64,000 nucleotides of DNA from the NCBI RefSeq assembly GCF_024347415.1, contig NZ_AP025477.1:806001-870000 (forward strand), given 5' to 3'. A program made the position numbers and the translations under genes. The DNA comes from Vibrio crassostreae. GTDB lineage: Bacteria; Pseudomonadota; Gammaproteobacteria; Enterobacterales; Vibrionaceae. Position 1 is the first letter of the stretch; each line of letters starts with the position of its first letter. The notes under the pieces were generated by a model. That model was not told the DNA's origin and made no database searches. It worked only from the letters and a program-made list of their open reading frames with translations. Positions 8,793 to 18,195 of the stretch are shown piece by piece.

Positions 8793-9986
8793 TTAAAAAC
8801 GATGCTGATACTGAACACCGAGTAAGAGAGCATCGGCAGTCACATCAGCAGTTATATTGGAACTCGTTCCTGGGATCGTCGTCAGGCTTTCGTCAATATC
8901 TTGTGATTCTCCGATGATAAAGCCGACACCAATGTCCACAGAACTGGCGGCCGTGAAGTTATATGTCCCTCCGACCGTGAGCCAATGACGGTTAACATCG
9001 GGAATTGATAACGATGTGAGTTCGTCAGTTGGAGAAATGTCGTACATGTAACCCGCTCGTAGAACAATGTCTTTTGACATGATGTACGTGCCACCGACAG
9101 AAACATGTCCTGCATCTTTCCATTGATACTCTTTGATCGAGTCGTCATAAGAGTTAGACGTTAGCGAGTCAAATTCAGACCAGTTCACCCACTGCAGGCT
9201 GTAATGGAAAGCCCACTGTTCGTTGAGCTGGTGCCAACCGGAAAACTCTAGAGTGTCTGGTAGAGGTACATTCATGTTGTCGGCAGGGACACCGCCTTTG
9301 GTAATGTCACCTTCCACTTCGATATCTGGGCTGTAACGGTAAGTAATACCAAATTTATTGCGTTCATCAACTTGATACGTTGCACCCACATTTGCGCCTA
9401 AACCGAAGCCGTCTGCGTCTACATTCAACAAACCTTTGCGATATATTTCGCCCTCGCCGTAGATAACATCAATACCTGCACCTAAGTTGATTTTTTCATA
9501 CAACTCGTAAGCCACAGCGAAGCCAACATTGATACTGGAAAGCGCCGTTTTGCCTCCAAACTCATCCGCTTCGAACGAGTTATCAAATTCGACGTCGGTA
9601 CCAAAATTAGAGTGCACAGTGGCGCCCAAAGTAAATTTCGAATCTTGAATTGGGTGAACATAATGAATGTTCGGAACTAATGTCCCTGCGTCTAATGATT
9701 GGTCATCTAGCATTTCAGTATCACCAATCATTGGTGTGTAGCTAACACTAGACACATCAATACCACTATCGATATAGATAGCGCCGACAGAGAGTGTTGG
9801 TTGCTCGATGTAAGCCATCGCAGCGCTGTTCTTTGCAACAATCGCGGCGCTATCTGCCATCACAGCATCGCCCGCAAATGCACGGCCCAACCCTGTTGCT
9901 GATTGTGCGTTAAGTTGGAATCCTGCGGCGTTTGTTAAGCAAGGAATGAGAGCAGCTGCGGTGCCCAATAAGAGTTTATTCTTCAT
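8793..9986 (-). CDS. fadL: Outer-membrane long-chain fatty acid transporter (FadL family)
   Basis: A 397-residue outer-membrane protein of the FadL/TodX/OmpP1 family, which lets long-chain fatty acids cross the outer membrane. The signal peptide is cleaved after TNA (residue 20), and the mature protein begins AGFQLNAQSATGLGRAFAG, the family N-terminus; the rest is a run of amphipathic strands ending in HRF. The plug segment reads VAKNSAAMAY where most FadL proteins have an NPA motif, a mild departure. The gene starts inside the end of volA (11-base overlap) with GAGG nine bases before the ATG, so translation is coupled to volA. In V. cholerae the VolA lipase and a FadL paralogue are encoded together: VolA releases fatty acid from lysophospholipid at the surface and FadL takes it in. 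Confidence 0.93.
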   Translation of the reverse strand: MKNKLLLGTAAALIPCLTNAAGFQLNAQSATGLGRAFAGDAVMADSAAIVAKNSAAMAYIEQPTLSVGAIYIDSGIDVSSVSYTPMIGDTEMLDDQSLDAGTLVPNIHYVHPIQDSKFTLGATVHSNFGTDVEFDNSFEADEFGGKTALSSINVGFAVAYELYEKINLGAGIDVIYGEGEIYRKGLLNVDADGFGLGANVGATYQVDERNKFGITYRYSPDIEVEGDITKGGVPADNMNVPLPDTLEFSGWHQLNEQWAFHYSLQWVNWSEFDSLTSNSYDDSIKEYQWKDAGHVSVGGTYIMSKDIVLRAGYMYDISPTDELTSLSIPDVNRHWLTVGGTYNFTAASSVDIGVGFIIGESQDIDESLTTIPGTSSNITADVTADALLLGVQYQHRF

Positions 9987-12141
9987 CTTGAGGCACCTCT
10001 GTTTCGATATGATCTTCGTTCACTATTTCGATTGATGCACCCGTTGTTGTTACCATCGATGCAACGGCAACCTGCTGAGTATTGGTCGCATCCCAAACAA
10101 AATTGAGCTCTTCAGAATCTGGGAATCCGGGTAATCCTGATTCGTCCATCGTTCCCTCATAAGGGAATAGGTAAGTACCATGCCCTCCCGTGGTCGTTCG
10201 AATAACCCCCCGGGTTTCTGTAGTAGTTAATGGCTGTCCTGTCGTACCCGTAATTGGAGCTAATCCCAAAGCCTTAATTAGTGGCTCAGTTCCCGTTCTT
10301 ATGTTGTCTGGAGCTGAGTTGGGAACGACACTGTCTGGTACATAATCCACTCCAACATCACATGTTTCACCGCAGTCGCCCACTGCCGCCAGCAATAACG
10401 TTGGTTGTTTGTTGTTAGCTTGGCGGGATGTAAAACTCGCAGGGTCAGAGCTATCAATAGCAGCCTGAACACCCTGCTTTAAACCAGTCACAAGAAGGTC
10501 ATAAATATCATTTTCTAACTGGTTAACCGTAAGAGCATTTTCGGAAGATAAACTGACAAACTCGTTTAATGACTCAATACACTCTTGGTTGTTATTCTCT
10601 GCATCGCAGCTTTCCGGAATCACAGTTTCAGCGATACTACGCTGTATATCCGGCGATTTTTTCACCCCATCGGACATTTCCGGCCCTAACGTCTGAGAAG
10701 ACAAAACCAAATTGGTAAGCCCCTGACCCGGAACAACAAAGTTAACCGTTTTGAACTTAAACAATGGTGAGTCTTGGCTAAACTCACTAACCATCACCGA
10801 CATGATCCCACCCAGAGAGTGACCGACTAGGTGAATATTGCTCTTATCAACCCATGGCTGATTATTCAGAGCAAAGCGTAGACCTAAGAAATCCGAAACC
10901 GACTGCTGTAAATTGGAGCGAAGCGCGAAAGGTGAGTCGATATTGATGAAAAATGATTTGTTCTCTTTAGCACTGATTTCAAGACCATTCACATCGTATC
11001 TCATACGTTCGCCGTGATAGGGCATGTCAATAGCTACAACTGCATAACCTTGTGTTGTGTAATCTTTAGCCATTAGAGACGCAGCAGATTTATCAGCCGT
11101 GACGCCATGAATAAAGACAACGGTCGGAAGTGTTGTCTTCCCATCCCAACGGGCTGGTGTGTAAACATCGGCATTGACAATCTGTGACTGGACAACAACT
11201 GGCAGTGGTTCATTTACTGTAGGAAAACCGCCTGTCGATGTTTTCATCCATTCGTATAGCGGCGGGCATGATGCCTTTGGTTCATATTGGTCGTAATCGC
11301 ACTCAGATTCACGACTCTTCGTGAAAGGTAGATAAAATGGCAGTTTTAGTTTCTGAGTATAAAGGTCATATTTAGTCGTTTTATCTTCGACCAAGATGAG
11401 TTCGCCAGAAAAAGTCGTTCCTTCAACAATATGGTTATCCCTCATCGCATCCAGTGACGAATATGAACTCTGAGTTTTAAATTGAGCTGCATATACAGGA
11501 ATACCCTTCTCAGGATACAGCGCATAATATGAATCTATCGCATTTAATACCTGCTCCTGAAGGCTTACTTCCTTATCGCTGTCTAGCGGAACACCTGAAT
11601 AAATCAATTCATCAAAGCTAGCGTCTGCTTTTAAAGGTTCGTCAAATTCAGTTTTTACCCCATCAGTCACAACGATCGAGTAAGTCGTTCCTTCTTTTAA
11701 TCCTGACTCGCACTGAATAATAATATTAGAACCATCGGCTGATATTTGAGTGCTAACTTCCTCACCAGTTGACTCATTAATTAACACCACGTTCCCCGAA
11801 AAAGTTTCATTATTCAGTGGAAAACGCTTATCAGAATTAATACTTTGTAGCGGAATTAAAATAGGCTCTGCACAAAGTCCCCAACCATCTAAAGCGGCGT
11901 ATGAGTTGTTGTAGTCCTGATAATAGGCATCGTTCTTTGATGACAAAGTTACAGCGTGTTCACCGACTCCGGTAATGGTTCCGTCGTCGTCATACCCGTA
12001 TCCATCGTTTGGTTTTGGCAGTTCATCAATGTTGTAGGGAACCAATACTGAAACAGGTTCTTGAGTCGAGTCTTCAGACTGACAGCCGAGTAAGGCAAGC
12101 GTAATTAGTCCACATATATATGGCTTATTGAAATCTTTCAA
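9976..12141 (-). CDS. volA: Surface lysophospholipase lipoprotein VolA (Pla-1/cef-type extracellular lipase)
   Basis: A large alpha/beta-hydrolase lipoprotein that in V. cholerae is exposed on the cell surface and splits lysophosphatidylcholine, feeding fatty acid to FadL. A lipobox (LALLGC) is followed by an N-terminal bacterial lipase domain with a DGYGYDDDGTITG segment. The hydrolase core has an oxyanion region FIHGVTADK and the nucleophile elbow GHSLGG. A TTG start at 12141 has GGAG at normal spacing and gives a compact signal peptide with Cys at residue 20 (721 residues). The in-frame ATG at 12183 would add 14 residues with no ribosome site. The gene overlaps fadL by 11 bases and is divergent from the ToxR-like regulator gene. 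Confidence 0.9.
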   Translation of the reverse strand: MKDFNKPYICGLITLALLGCQSEDSTQEPVSVLVPYNIDELPKPNDGYGYDDDGTITGVGEHAVTLSSKNDAYYQDYNNSYAALDGWGLCAEPILIPLQSINSDKRFPLNNETFSGNVVLINESTGEEVSTQISADGSNIIIQCESGLKEGTTYSIVVTDGVKTEFDEPLKADASFDELIYSGVPLDSDKEVSLQEQVLNAIDSYYALYPEKGIPVYAAQFKTQSSYSSLDAMRDNHIVEGTTFSGELILVEDKTTKYDLYTQKLKLPFYLPFTKSRESECDYDQYEPKASCPPLYEWMKTSTGGFPTVNEPLPVVVQSQIVNADVYTPARWDGKTTLPTVVFIHGVTADKSAASLMAKDYTTQGYAVVAIDMPYHGERMRYDVNGLEISAKENKSFFINIDSPFALRSNLQQSVSDFLGLRFALNNQPWVDKSNIHLVGHSLGGIMSVMVSEFSQDSPLFKFKTVNFVVPGQGLTNLVLSSQTLGPEMSDGVKKSPDIQRSIAETVIPESCDAENNNQECIESLNEFVSLSSENALTVNQLENDIYDLLVTGLKQGVQAAIDSSDPASFTSRQANNKQPTLLLAAVGDCGETCDVGVDYVPDSVVPNSAPDNIRTGTEPLIKALGLAPITGTTGQPLTTTETRGVIRTTTGGHGTYLFPYEGTMDESGLPGFPDSEELNFVWDATNTQQVAVASMVTTTGASIEIVNEDHIETEVPQDEE

Positions 12142-12528
12142 AACAGCTCCTTCGTAGCTTTCGCATTTAACTGGTGTGGTCATGCGATTTATCGTTATTT
12201 GAGTTGCCGATTGAGTCGGAAGTAAGCTCGACTTTTATTCGCAGAGAGCAAGGCAACACAGAGTTGGAATGACACGTTGATAAAACTACGTAAGAAATTT
12301 GAGCAATTAACCCACACCCACTAAATCAGCGTCACCCGTTAATGATCCAATAGCTACTAACGGCAAGCACCTGAAACCGCATTAAACAACCTCAAAAAGG
12401 TATATAAGGGAATCTAATTAGGTTAATAAATCAATTTAAATCAAAAGCTTAAATATAAAAGACACCAAAATCAGTAAGTTTATATTTGTAGCGACATTTG
12501 TTATATTTAGGTTAGAACGCTTATAACA
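12142..12528. other. Divergent intergenic region between volA and the ToxR-like gene
   Basis: About 390 bases without a convincing gene. The half nearest the ToxR-like gene is strongly AT-rich, with runs such as AATTTAAATCAAAAGCTTAAATATAA when read in short pieces, typical of a promoter and of ToxR-type or H-NS binding DNA. I see no clear dyad operator, CRP site or terminator. Promoters for both volA-fadL and the regulator pair must lie here. Confidence 0.5.
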
Positions 12529-13245
12529 ATGAGAACCCAGATGTCTGCTGAATTTATTATCAATGATGATATACAGGTCAATTTAGAAGAGAGTGAAATC
12601 CATCACTTTAAGACGGGCCGTACGTACCCAATAGGTTCTAACGAATCAGAGCTACTTAAGTTTTTTATCTCTAGACCCAATGAGGTGATTACTCGCCAAG
12701 TTTTGATTGAGCAAGTGTGGGTATCGAAAGGTATCTATGTTGAAGATGGCAGCTTAATGCAAACCATCTCTATCTGCCGAAAAGCGCTTGAAGACAAGAG
12801 TGGAATGATCATTGTCACTGAACGCGGCAAAGGCTACCGATTTGCAGGGCAAGTAACACAAGATAAAGAACGCGTACTGCGCAAAATTCAAGCCCAGCCC
12901 ACACAGCAAACTGAACAACTAACAGAGAGATCTGCTGAAGAAAGCGCGATAGCAGAAAAAGCAGCCCCAACAAAAAAGACAACTCATGTGTTAGCGCTAA
13001 TTGCTTTATTTGTAGTAACCGCTGGTCTGTCCCATTATTTGTTTGCTTATTTAGACAGAAATAGCTTAGGTGAAGATCTTACAGGGCAACATTTTATCTC
13101 TTGTACAATCGAAACCGACGAGTTCACCTTTAAAGAACTCTACAACGTCACTCTTTATGAATATAAGGGTCGAAAAATAATCATAGATAATTCAGGAAAG
13201 TCTTTGAGCTTCCCTAGCGAATTTAAAGGAGTTACTTGTGAATAA
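12529..13245 (+). CDS. ToxR-like membrane-bound winged-helix transcription regulator
   Basis: A 238-residue one-pass membrane regulator. Residues 12-108 form an OmpR/PhoB-type winged helix, including the helix NEVITRQVLIEQVW, the recognition-helix area with SLMQTISICRKAL, and the wing ERGKGYRFAG. A polar Gln/Glu-rich linker (110-150) leads to one membrane helix (about 153-173). The periplasmic tail is short (65 residues) and has two cysteines, C192 and C237, placed to form a disulfide as in ToxR. There is no receiver domain, so the signal must come through the periplasmic part. The next gene overlaps by eight bases and encodes a membrane-anchored periplasmic protein, the arrangement of toxRS and vtrA/vtrC. 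A second possible start, ATG at 12541, would shorten it by four residues. It is divergent from volA-fadL, a likely target. Confidence 0.85.
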   Translation: MRTQMSAEFIINDDIQVNLEESEIHHFKTGRTYPIGSNESELLKFFISRPNEVITRQVLIEQVWVSKGIYVEDGSLMQTISICRKALEDKSGMIIVTERGKGYRFAGQVTQDKERVLRKIQAQPTQQTEQLTERSAEESAIAEKAAPTKKTTHVLALIALFVVTAGLSHYLFAYLDRNSLGEDLTGQHFISCTIETDEFTFKELYNVTLYEYKGRKIIIDNSGKSLSFPSEFKGVTCE

Positions 13246-13744
13246 AGAAAAGCAGATATTCGTTGTCGTCGCTCTATTGGGTATTTTAGTCGGCTGGTTA
13301 ACAACCTTTATTCCGAAAGAACATCTTAAAGGTCATTATTTGGCCAACACAGCATCGGTGGTCAATCCGCCTGAGAAAATAATTTATAATCAAGCTTCCG
13401 TGAATATCGAATTTAAGAAGAACAATAGTTACGAGTTGTTATATGTTTCGACTAAAGAGGCTGGTTTCACATCGTCTGGCACTTACGTTGTCACTCAACA
13501 CGATATTTCGTTGGATGAGACTCAACACGAACAGATCATCCCAGACAGAGAGCTCACGTTCTATGAAAAAGTCATGATCAGTGAAGGTTCGGTACTCTCT
13601 TCCGATGCGATGACTTACATTCCACTGAACGACAGAGAGCTGTTATTGGTGACGCAACGTGGAATGATTCATTTCTGTAAAAAAGTGGCATGTGCCGACC
13701 TGCCCGCTTATTCAAATTCGGAACCAGAAGTAAATATCAATTAA
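13238..13744 (+). CDS. Membrane-anchored periplasmic partner of the ToxR-like regulator (ToxS/VtrC-like position)
   Basis: A 168-residue protein starting at GTG (13238) with AAAGGAG six bases upstream. It begins inside the last codons of the regulator gene. Residues 6-25 form one membrane helix; the rest is periplasmic and looks rich in beta strands (VNIEFKKNNSYELLYV, SGTYVVTQHDISL, YIPLNDRELLLVTQRG), a lipocalin-like pattern. Two cysteines close together (C147 and C152, in HFCKKVACAD) may pair. I do not recognise a named family by sequence. Size, topology and gene overlap are those of VtrC or ToxS, proteins that bind the periplasmic domain of their regulator and, for VtrC, complete a bile-salt-binding barrel. 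The partner role here is inferred from context. Confidence 0.75.
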   Translation: MNKEKQIFVVVALLGILVGWLTTFIPKEHLKGHYLANTASVVNPPEKIIYNQASVNIEFKKNNSYELLYVSTKEAGFTSSGTYVVTQHDISLDETQHEQIIPDRELTFYEKVMISEGSVLSSDAMTYIPLNDRELLLVTQRGMIHFCKKVACADLPAYSNSEPEVNIN

Positions 13745-14183
13745 GCTTACCGTCACTAACAGAGAACACTCTGTAAATTCTATGTGACTTTCCTCTGGCG
13801 TCTGCTATTTACCAATTAAGTAGGCGTCAGACTCTAATCCTCGAATGCAAAAATACCTTCCTAAATGTAAGAAATAGCCCTTTCCTTTTGATTTCCACCA
13901 CTAAGTTAGAAAAAGCGTAATTTTATAAATCAAAGCCTTAATATGCAACTTGGCACAACAAAAGTGATCCAAGCTATATTCTAGCAAACGATATAATTTG
14001 TTTATTAACATCTAAATAACAGTAGTTAATCACGATTTACAACCACAATTAACATCGAAAAAAATGTTTGTCTTAGATCATATCAACCTCAACTATGCCT
14101 CGTGCCACAGTGCAGTTTTCTGTACATTCATTGTCATATTCTGAAACACTTTCTTATATTTTTTAAACTTTGTGGAGATTTCT
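13745..14183. other. Intergenic region upstream of dcuC
   Basis: About 440 bases without a gene. It holds a small dyad ACAGAG / CTCTGT at 13759-13774 just after the ToxR-like pair, possibly a weak terminator though no T-run follows. The rest is AT-rich. A sequence near 14082 (TTAGATCATATCAA) keeps one good FNR half-site but not the other, so FNR control of dcuC is possible but not shown. Confidence 0.4.
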
Positions 14184-15551
14184 ATGTTAGAGCTCTTGAT
14201 CGGATTAGTGATTACTATTGCTGTTGGTTACTTTATTGTAAAAGGCTATAAAGCGGCGGGTGTATTACTAACTGCTGGCCTTGCCCTACTTCTTATTACT
14301 GGCCTTATTGGTCACACAGTCTTACCAGCTAAAGTCGCTTCAACAGGTAACATGGTTACCGACTCACTAGAATTTGTTAAATACATGCTTCAGTACCGCG
14401 GGGGCGGCCTAGGTATGCAAATCATGCTTCTTTGTGGTTTTGCTTCTTACATGACGCACATTGGCGCTAACAACGTGGTAGTGAAACAGTTCTCTAAACC
14501 ACTTGCTGCGATCAAATCTCCCTATGTACTTCTTGTTGCGGCTTACATCGTAGCGTGTCTAATGTCTCTAGCAGTAAGTTCTGCAACGGGTCTTGGTGTG
14601 CTATTGATGGCAACCCTATTCCCAATGATGACGGCAATGGGTATTTCTCGCCCAGCGGCAGTTGCGGTTTGTGCGTCACCTGCAGCCATCATTCTTTCAC
14701 CAACCTCTGGTGATGTGGTTATCGCGGCAGAAAAATCAGGCATGTCTCTTGATGTGTTTGCTGTTCAAACGGTACTGCCTGTTTCTATCTGTGCGATCAT
14801 CGTGATGGCAGGTGCGGCTTTCTTCTGGAACAAATATCTAGATAAGAAAGAAAACACGCCAATGGAAAAAGTAGACGTTTCTGAAATCGAAACAACAGCG
14901 CCGGCTTTCTACGCTGCACTTCCATTCCTGCCTATCATCGGCGTTTTCCTATTCAACGGTCGTACGATTCCAGGGCTTTCACTTGATATCTACACTATTG
15001 TGGTCGGTTCTATCTTCGTGGGCGCGGTCATCGATTACGTTGTTAAGAAGTTTGACGGCGAAAAAACACTAGAGGATTTAGACTCTTGCTACCAAGGTAT
15101 GGCTGACGCATTTAAAGGCGTGGTAATGCTGTTGGTTGCGGCAGGCGTATTTGCTCAAGGTCTAATGTCTATTGGTGCGATTGATAACTTAATTGGTCTT
15201 GCTGAATCGGCAGGCGCAGGCGGTATCGCGTTGATGCTTATCCTGACGGGTTTAACGGTTGCTGCAGCTATCGCAACAGGTTCTGGTAACGCGCCTTTCT
15301 ATGCATTCGTAGAACTGGCTCCATCATTAGCGGCGAAAATGGGCTTGAACCCAGCGTTCCTAATCATCCCAATGCTTCAAGCATCTAACTTAGGCCGTAC
15401 TATTTCACCAGTATCTGGTGTAATTGTAGCGACATCTGGTATGGGTAAAATCAGCCCATTTGAAGTAGTAAAACGTACTTCTGTACCAGTAATCTGTGGT
15501 CTTATTACCGTTATCTTCGGCACGCTTGTATTGGTTCCAATGGCAGCGTAA
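14184..15551 (+). CDS. dcuC: Anaerobic C4-dicarboxylate transporter DcuC
   Basis: A 455-residue inner-membrane carrier with about twelve hydrophobic helices and the DcuC-family features: an N-terminal pair of helices (LLIGLVITIAVGYFIVKG), the conserved stretch SSATGLGVLLMATLFP, a re-entrant-like ASPAAIILSPTSGD, and near the C-terminus ATGSGNAPFYAFVELAP and ASNLGRTISPVSG. The family exchanges or exports succinate and related dicarboxylates during fermentation or fumarate respiration. I choose ATG at 14184, since TGGAG lies six bases before it; the GTG at 14172 overlaps this site. It is placed beside narQP and nap, so it belongs to an anaerobic-growth block. A strong terminator follows. Confidence 0.92.
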   Translation: MLELLIGLVITIAVGYFIVKGYKAAGVLLTAGLALLLITGLIGHTVLPAKVASTGNMVTDSLEFVKYMLQYRGGGLGMQIMLLCGFASYMTHIGANNVVVKQFSKPLAAIKSPYVLLVAAYIVACLMSLAVSSATGLGVLLMATLFPMMTAMGISRPAAVAVCASPAAIILSPTSGDVVIAAEKSGMSLDVFAVQTVLPVSICAIIVMAGAAFFWNKYLDKKENTPMEKVDVSEIETTAPAFYAALPFLPIIGVFLFNGRTIPGLSLDIYTIVVGSIFVGAVIDYVVKKFDGEKTLEDLDSCYQGMADAFKGVVMLLVAAGVFAQGLMSIGAIDNLIGLAESAGAGGIALMLILTGLTVAAAIATGSGNAPFYAFVELAPSLAAKMGLNPAFLIIPMLQASNLGRTISPVSGVIVATSGMGKISPFEVVKRTSVPVICGLITVIFGTLVLVPMAA

Positions 15552-15621
15552 GCCTTAAGTTTCTAATCTCAAAGAACGAAGAACAAACGAACACCAATAC
15601 TGATATAAAATGCGTAAACAA

Positions 15622-15654
15622 AAAGGCGCTGAACCTAATAAGTTCAGCGCCTTT
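15622..15654. terminator. Bidirectional terminator between dcuC and narP
   Basis: A 13-base-pair stem, AAAGGCGCTGAAC / GTTCAGCGCCTTT, with an A-run on the left and seven T on the right. It serves dcuC and also lies past the narP stop codon on the other strand. Confidence 0.92.
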
Positions 15655-15744
15655 TTTTAATCTTATTTTCTCAACATCGTTAAAACTATCGAGATATGTA
15701 TAAACAGTAAGACTTGAAATAGTGTTATCTCAAAGGAACAAGCC

Positions 15745-16377
15745 CTACTTCATTTCACCATAGCGTTCTAGATACAAAACCGTTGCAGCAGTACGTGAAG
15801 GCACTTGTAGCTTTTTCAGCAAGCTTTTCATGTGTACCTTAACTGTCGATTCAGAAATAAACAGGTGATCTGCTATCTGCTTGTTACGGTAACCTTTCGC
15901 GACTTCTTGAAGGATTTGCATTTCGCGTTCAGTCAGTTGGTCGAAGATATCATTGCGACTACCAGCGTCATTTAAGTAACGAGCAACCACACTGCTGTAA
16001 GCTTTGTCACCGCTGTGTGCTTGCTTAAGCAATTCGATTAACTCATCGGGTTCTGTGTCTTTCAACAAGTAGCCGTCAGCGCCGGCCTTTACGATCGCTT
16101 CAATGTCTGCAGGGCTATCAGAAACCGTGAGAATAACGATGTTAGCGCTTGAACCATCAGTACGCAGTGCTTTCAGCGTATCAAGTCCAGACATGCCTTT
16201 CATATTAAGATCCAATAGGATCAAATCAGGTTCTTCTTCATGGGCAAGAGCGACTGCTTCAGTACCGTTACTTGCTTCTGCAATCACTTCGAATTCATCT
16301 TCAAAGCTCAGTAATTGGCTTATACCTCTGCGCATCAATGGATGATCATCAACCAGCATTACTTTACAAATCGTCAA
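15745..16377 (-). CDS. narP: Nitrate/nitrite response regulator NarP
   Basis: A 210-residue response regulator of the NarL/FixJ class. The receiver domain has the acidic pair VDDH near residue 10, the phosphorylated Asp at residue 56 in LILLDLNMKG and the conserved Lys 106. The C-terminal LuxR-type helix-turn-helix (residues 147-195, LTEREMQILQEVAKGYRNKQ and ISESTVKVHMKSLLKK) is of the NarL/NarP type. Its start overlaps the end of the sensor kinase gene by 14 bases, so the pair is coupled. Divergent from napF and with a 7-2-7 NarP-like site before napF, it is expected to activate nap when nitrate is present. The name NarP rather than NarL rests on context and general similarity. Confidence 0.92.
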   Translation of the reverse strand: MTICKVMLVDDHPLMRRGISQLLSFEDEFEVIAEASNGTEAVALAHEEEPDLILLDLNMKGMSGLDTLKALRTDGSSANIVILTVSDSPADIEAIVKAGADGYLLKDTEPDELIELLKQAHSGDKAYSSVVARYLNDAGSRNDIFDQLTEREMQILQEVAKGYRNKQIADHLFISESTVKVHMKSLLKKLQVPSRTAATVLYLERYGEMK

Positions 16378-18094
16378 CTTTAACTTCCTTCAAACTTTTA
16401 TATTTCAATATGACTGTACAGCCTTCACCTTGAGCCGCTTCAATCGTTAAGTCGCCATTCAGTCTTGCCGCACGCTCCTGCATAATACTCATCCCGTAGT
16501 GGTTCGTCTTGGAACTACTTGAGTCAAAGCCATCTCCATTATCTTTAATCACGACTAATACTTCACCGTCCTCATCGATACAGCATACATCTATCAAGTC
16601 GGCATTGGCGTGTTTTATTGCGTTTATTGTTGCTTCACGAATCAATTGAAGCAAGTGAACCTGACTGTGTGCATCAAGCTCTATGGATGAAAGATTATTG
16701 GTTAGGTTAATCTTTGCATCTGTTCTTTCACTGAGCTCTTCAAGCATGGTACTTAGAGCCTCGCCGAAGTTGCCCTCTTTTATTGTCAACCTAAAGGTTG
16801 TGAGCAACTCTCGTAATTGAGTATAGGCATCAGCTAAACCGTTGCCGATTTCCGACGCTATTTGTTCAGATTGCTCTCGATGCTGTTGTTCTGGCAATTT
16901 GCCAATCACGCGCTTCAACAACGTCACTTGGATTTTCAAATACGACAGTGATTGAGCCAATGAATCATGAAGTTCACGGGCAATCGTTGCACGCTCTTCC
17001 ATTATAATAAGCTGTTCTGCTTTCTTCTGCGCACGATTATAATAGATCGCCCGTGATAACAGTTGGATAAAGCTCTCAATCAGAGTCTTGGTTGAATGGC
17101 CATGATGATATGAACAATATAAATAGCCTAAGATAAGCTCATTATCATCCAACTTCATTTCAAACTTTTCATAATCCAAGTTCGAATCATACCCTTCGTC
17201 CATAATCAATGAACGACCCGAACTATCAGCTATCTCAAGCCTTAACGACTCTATTCCTTCTAGACTGACTAGGTGCTGTAGAATAGCTCGGAAGTTTTCT
17301 GGTGCGATACGTGTAACCGTAAGTTCTTGTGACGAGTGATAAAGCGCCTGCAAAGATTGGTTGGCGTTTTGCAGCTCAACTGTCTTAGCGTCTACAACTG
17401 ACTCAAGGTTTCGATAGAGCACGCCCAAATCTTTGGCCATCGAGTTAAACGTTTTAGTCAGAATACCCAGTTCGTTATTATTGGTGACCTTTAGCTCTAC
17501 CTCAAAGTCACTGTTTTTGATCCGCTGACTGGCTCCAACGAGCGCATGCAATGGCTTAACAACTTGTTTACGTACAAAATGAACAACAAAAAGAGATATG
17601 ACCAAAATTCCGCCTAAGCCAACACCACCGGCCCACGCCAATTTTATTAACTTATCTTCTGAGAATTCTTGAAGCTTGAAAACGAAGCCATCTATCTCAG
17701 TGACAAAGTTCTCAACCAACACGAGATAGTGCTTGCGATCTTCACTGTTTAATACTTGCTTCAGTTCATGCCACCGACCAATAATTAAATAGTAATCTTC
17801 TGTGATGTCTGTCGGAACATTCCAACTGACCAAATTGGTCATTGATGGAGAATAAAGAGAACTTTCGAATTCATGAATATGAGATTCGTAATCGACGGAT
17901 TCTATTTGAATATCATGGGCTAAACGGTAGCTTTGCATTCGCATTGAACCAGCCACGTTGACCGCTTCCGCATCATTCAAGCTTGAAGCCAAAGTAAAGA
18001 TGGCAAAGCCAGTCGTAGCAACCGACAACAGCAGTATAGATAGCAGTGACTTAGCTATCGTACTCGTTACAGATGAAACCGGTTTTATAAGCAA
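16364..18094 (-). CDS. narQ: Nitrate/nitrite sensor histidine kinase NarQ
   Basis: A 576-residue membrane sensor kinase. Two membrane helices (about 15-37 and 151-173) enclose a periplasmic sensor whose first part is the nitrate-binding P-box (residues 41-58, DAEAVNVAGSMRMQSYRL), the signature of NarX/NarQ. HAMP, a signalling linker and a GAF-like segment follow, then the HisKA_3 dimerisation motif with phosphorylated His 376 (ARELHDSLAQS) and an HATPase domain with NAIKHANA and KDNGDGFD. No cysteine-rich central module typical of NarX is evident, in favour of NarQ. It is the first gene of a narQP operon. Confidence 0.93.
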   Translation of the reverse strand: MLIKPVSSVTSTIAKSLLSILLLSVATTGFAIFTLASSLNDAEAVNVAGSMRMQSYRLAHDIQIESVDYESHIHEFESSLYSPSMTNLVSWNVPTDITEDYYLIIGRWHELKQVLNSEDRKHYLVLVENFVTEIDGFVFKLQEFSEDKLIKLAWAGGVGLGGILVISLFVVHFVRKQVVKPLHALVGASQRIKNSDFEVELKVTNNNELGILTKTFNSMAKDLGVLYRNLESVVDAKTVELQNANQSLQALYHSSQELTVTRIAPENFRAILQHLVSLEGIESLRLEIADSSGRSLIMDEGYDSNLDYEKFEMKLDDNELILGYLYCSYHHGHSTKTLIESFIQLLSRAIYYNRAQKKAEQLIIMEERATIARELHDSLAQSLSYLKIQVTLLKRVIGKLPEQQHREQSEQIASEIGNGLADAYTQLRELLTTFRLTIKEGNFGEALSTMLEELSERTDAKINLTNNLSSIELDAHSQVHLLQLIREATINAIKHANADLIDVCCIDEDGEVLVVIKDNGDGFDSSSSKTNHYGMSIMQERAARLNGDLTIEAAQGEGCTVILKYKSLKEVKVDDL

Positions 18095-18195
18095 AAGAGC
18101 CTTCCTATTGATAAATGACTTGCCAGCAAGATCGTATTGTCACACATCAAAAATCATAGCTCCATTCAATATGTGATCACTCGCTTCGTAATTTA

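Noticed and set aside
14082..14095. FNR site before dcuC
   Set aside because: Only one half-site (ATCAA) fits; the other half (TTAGA) matches two of five bases.
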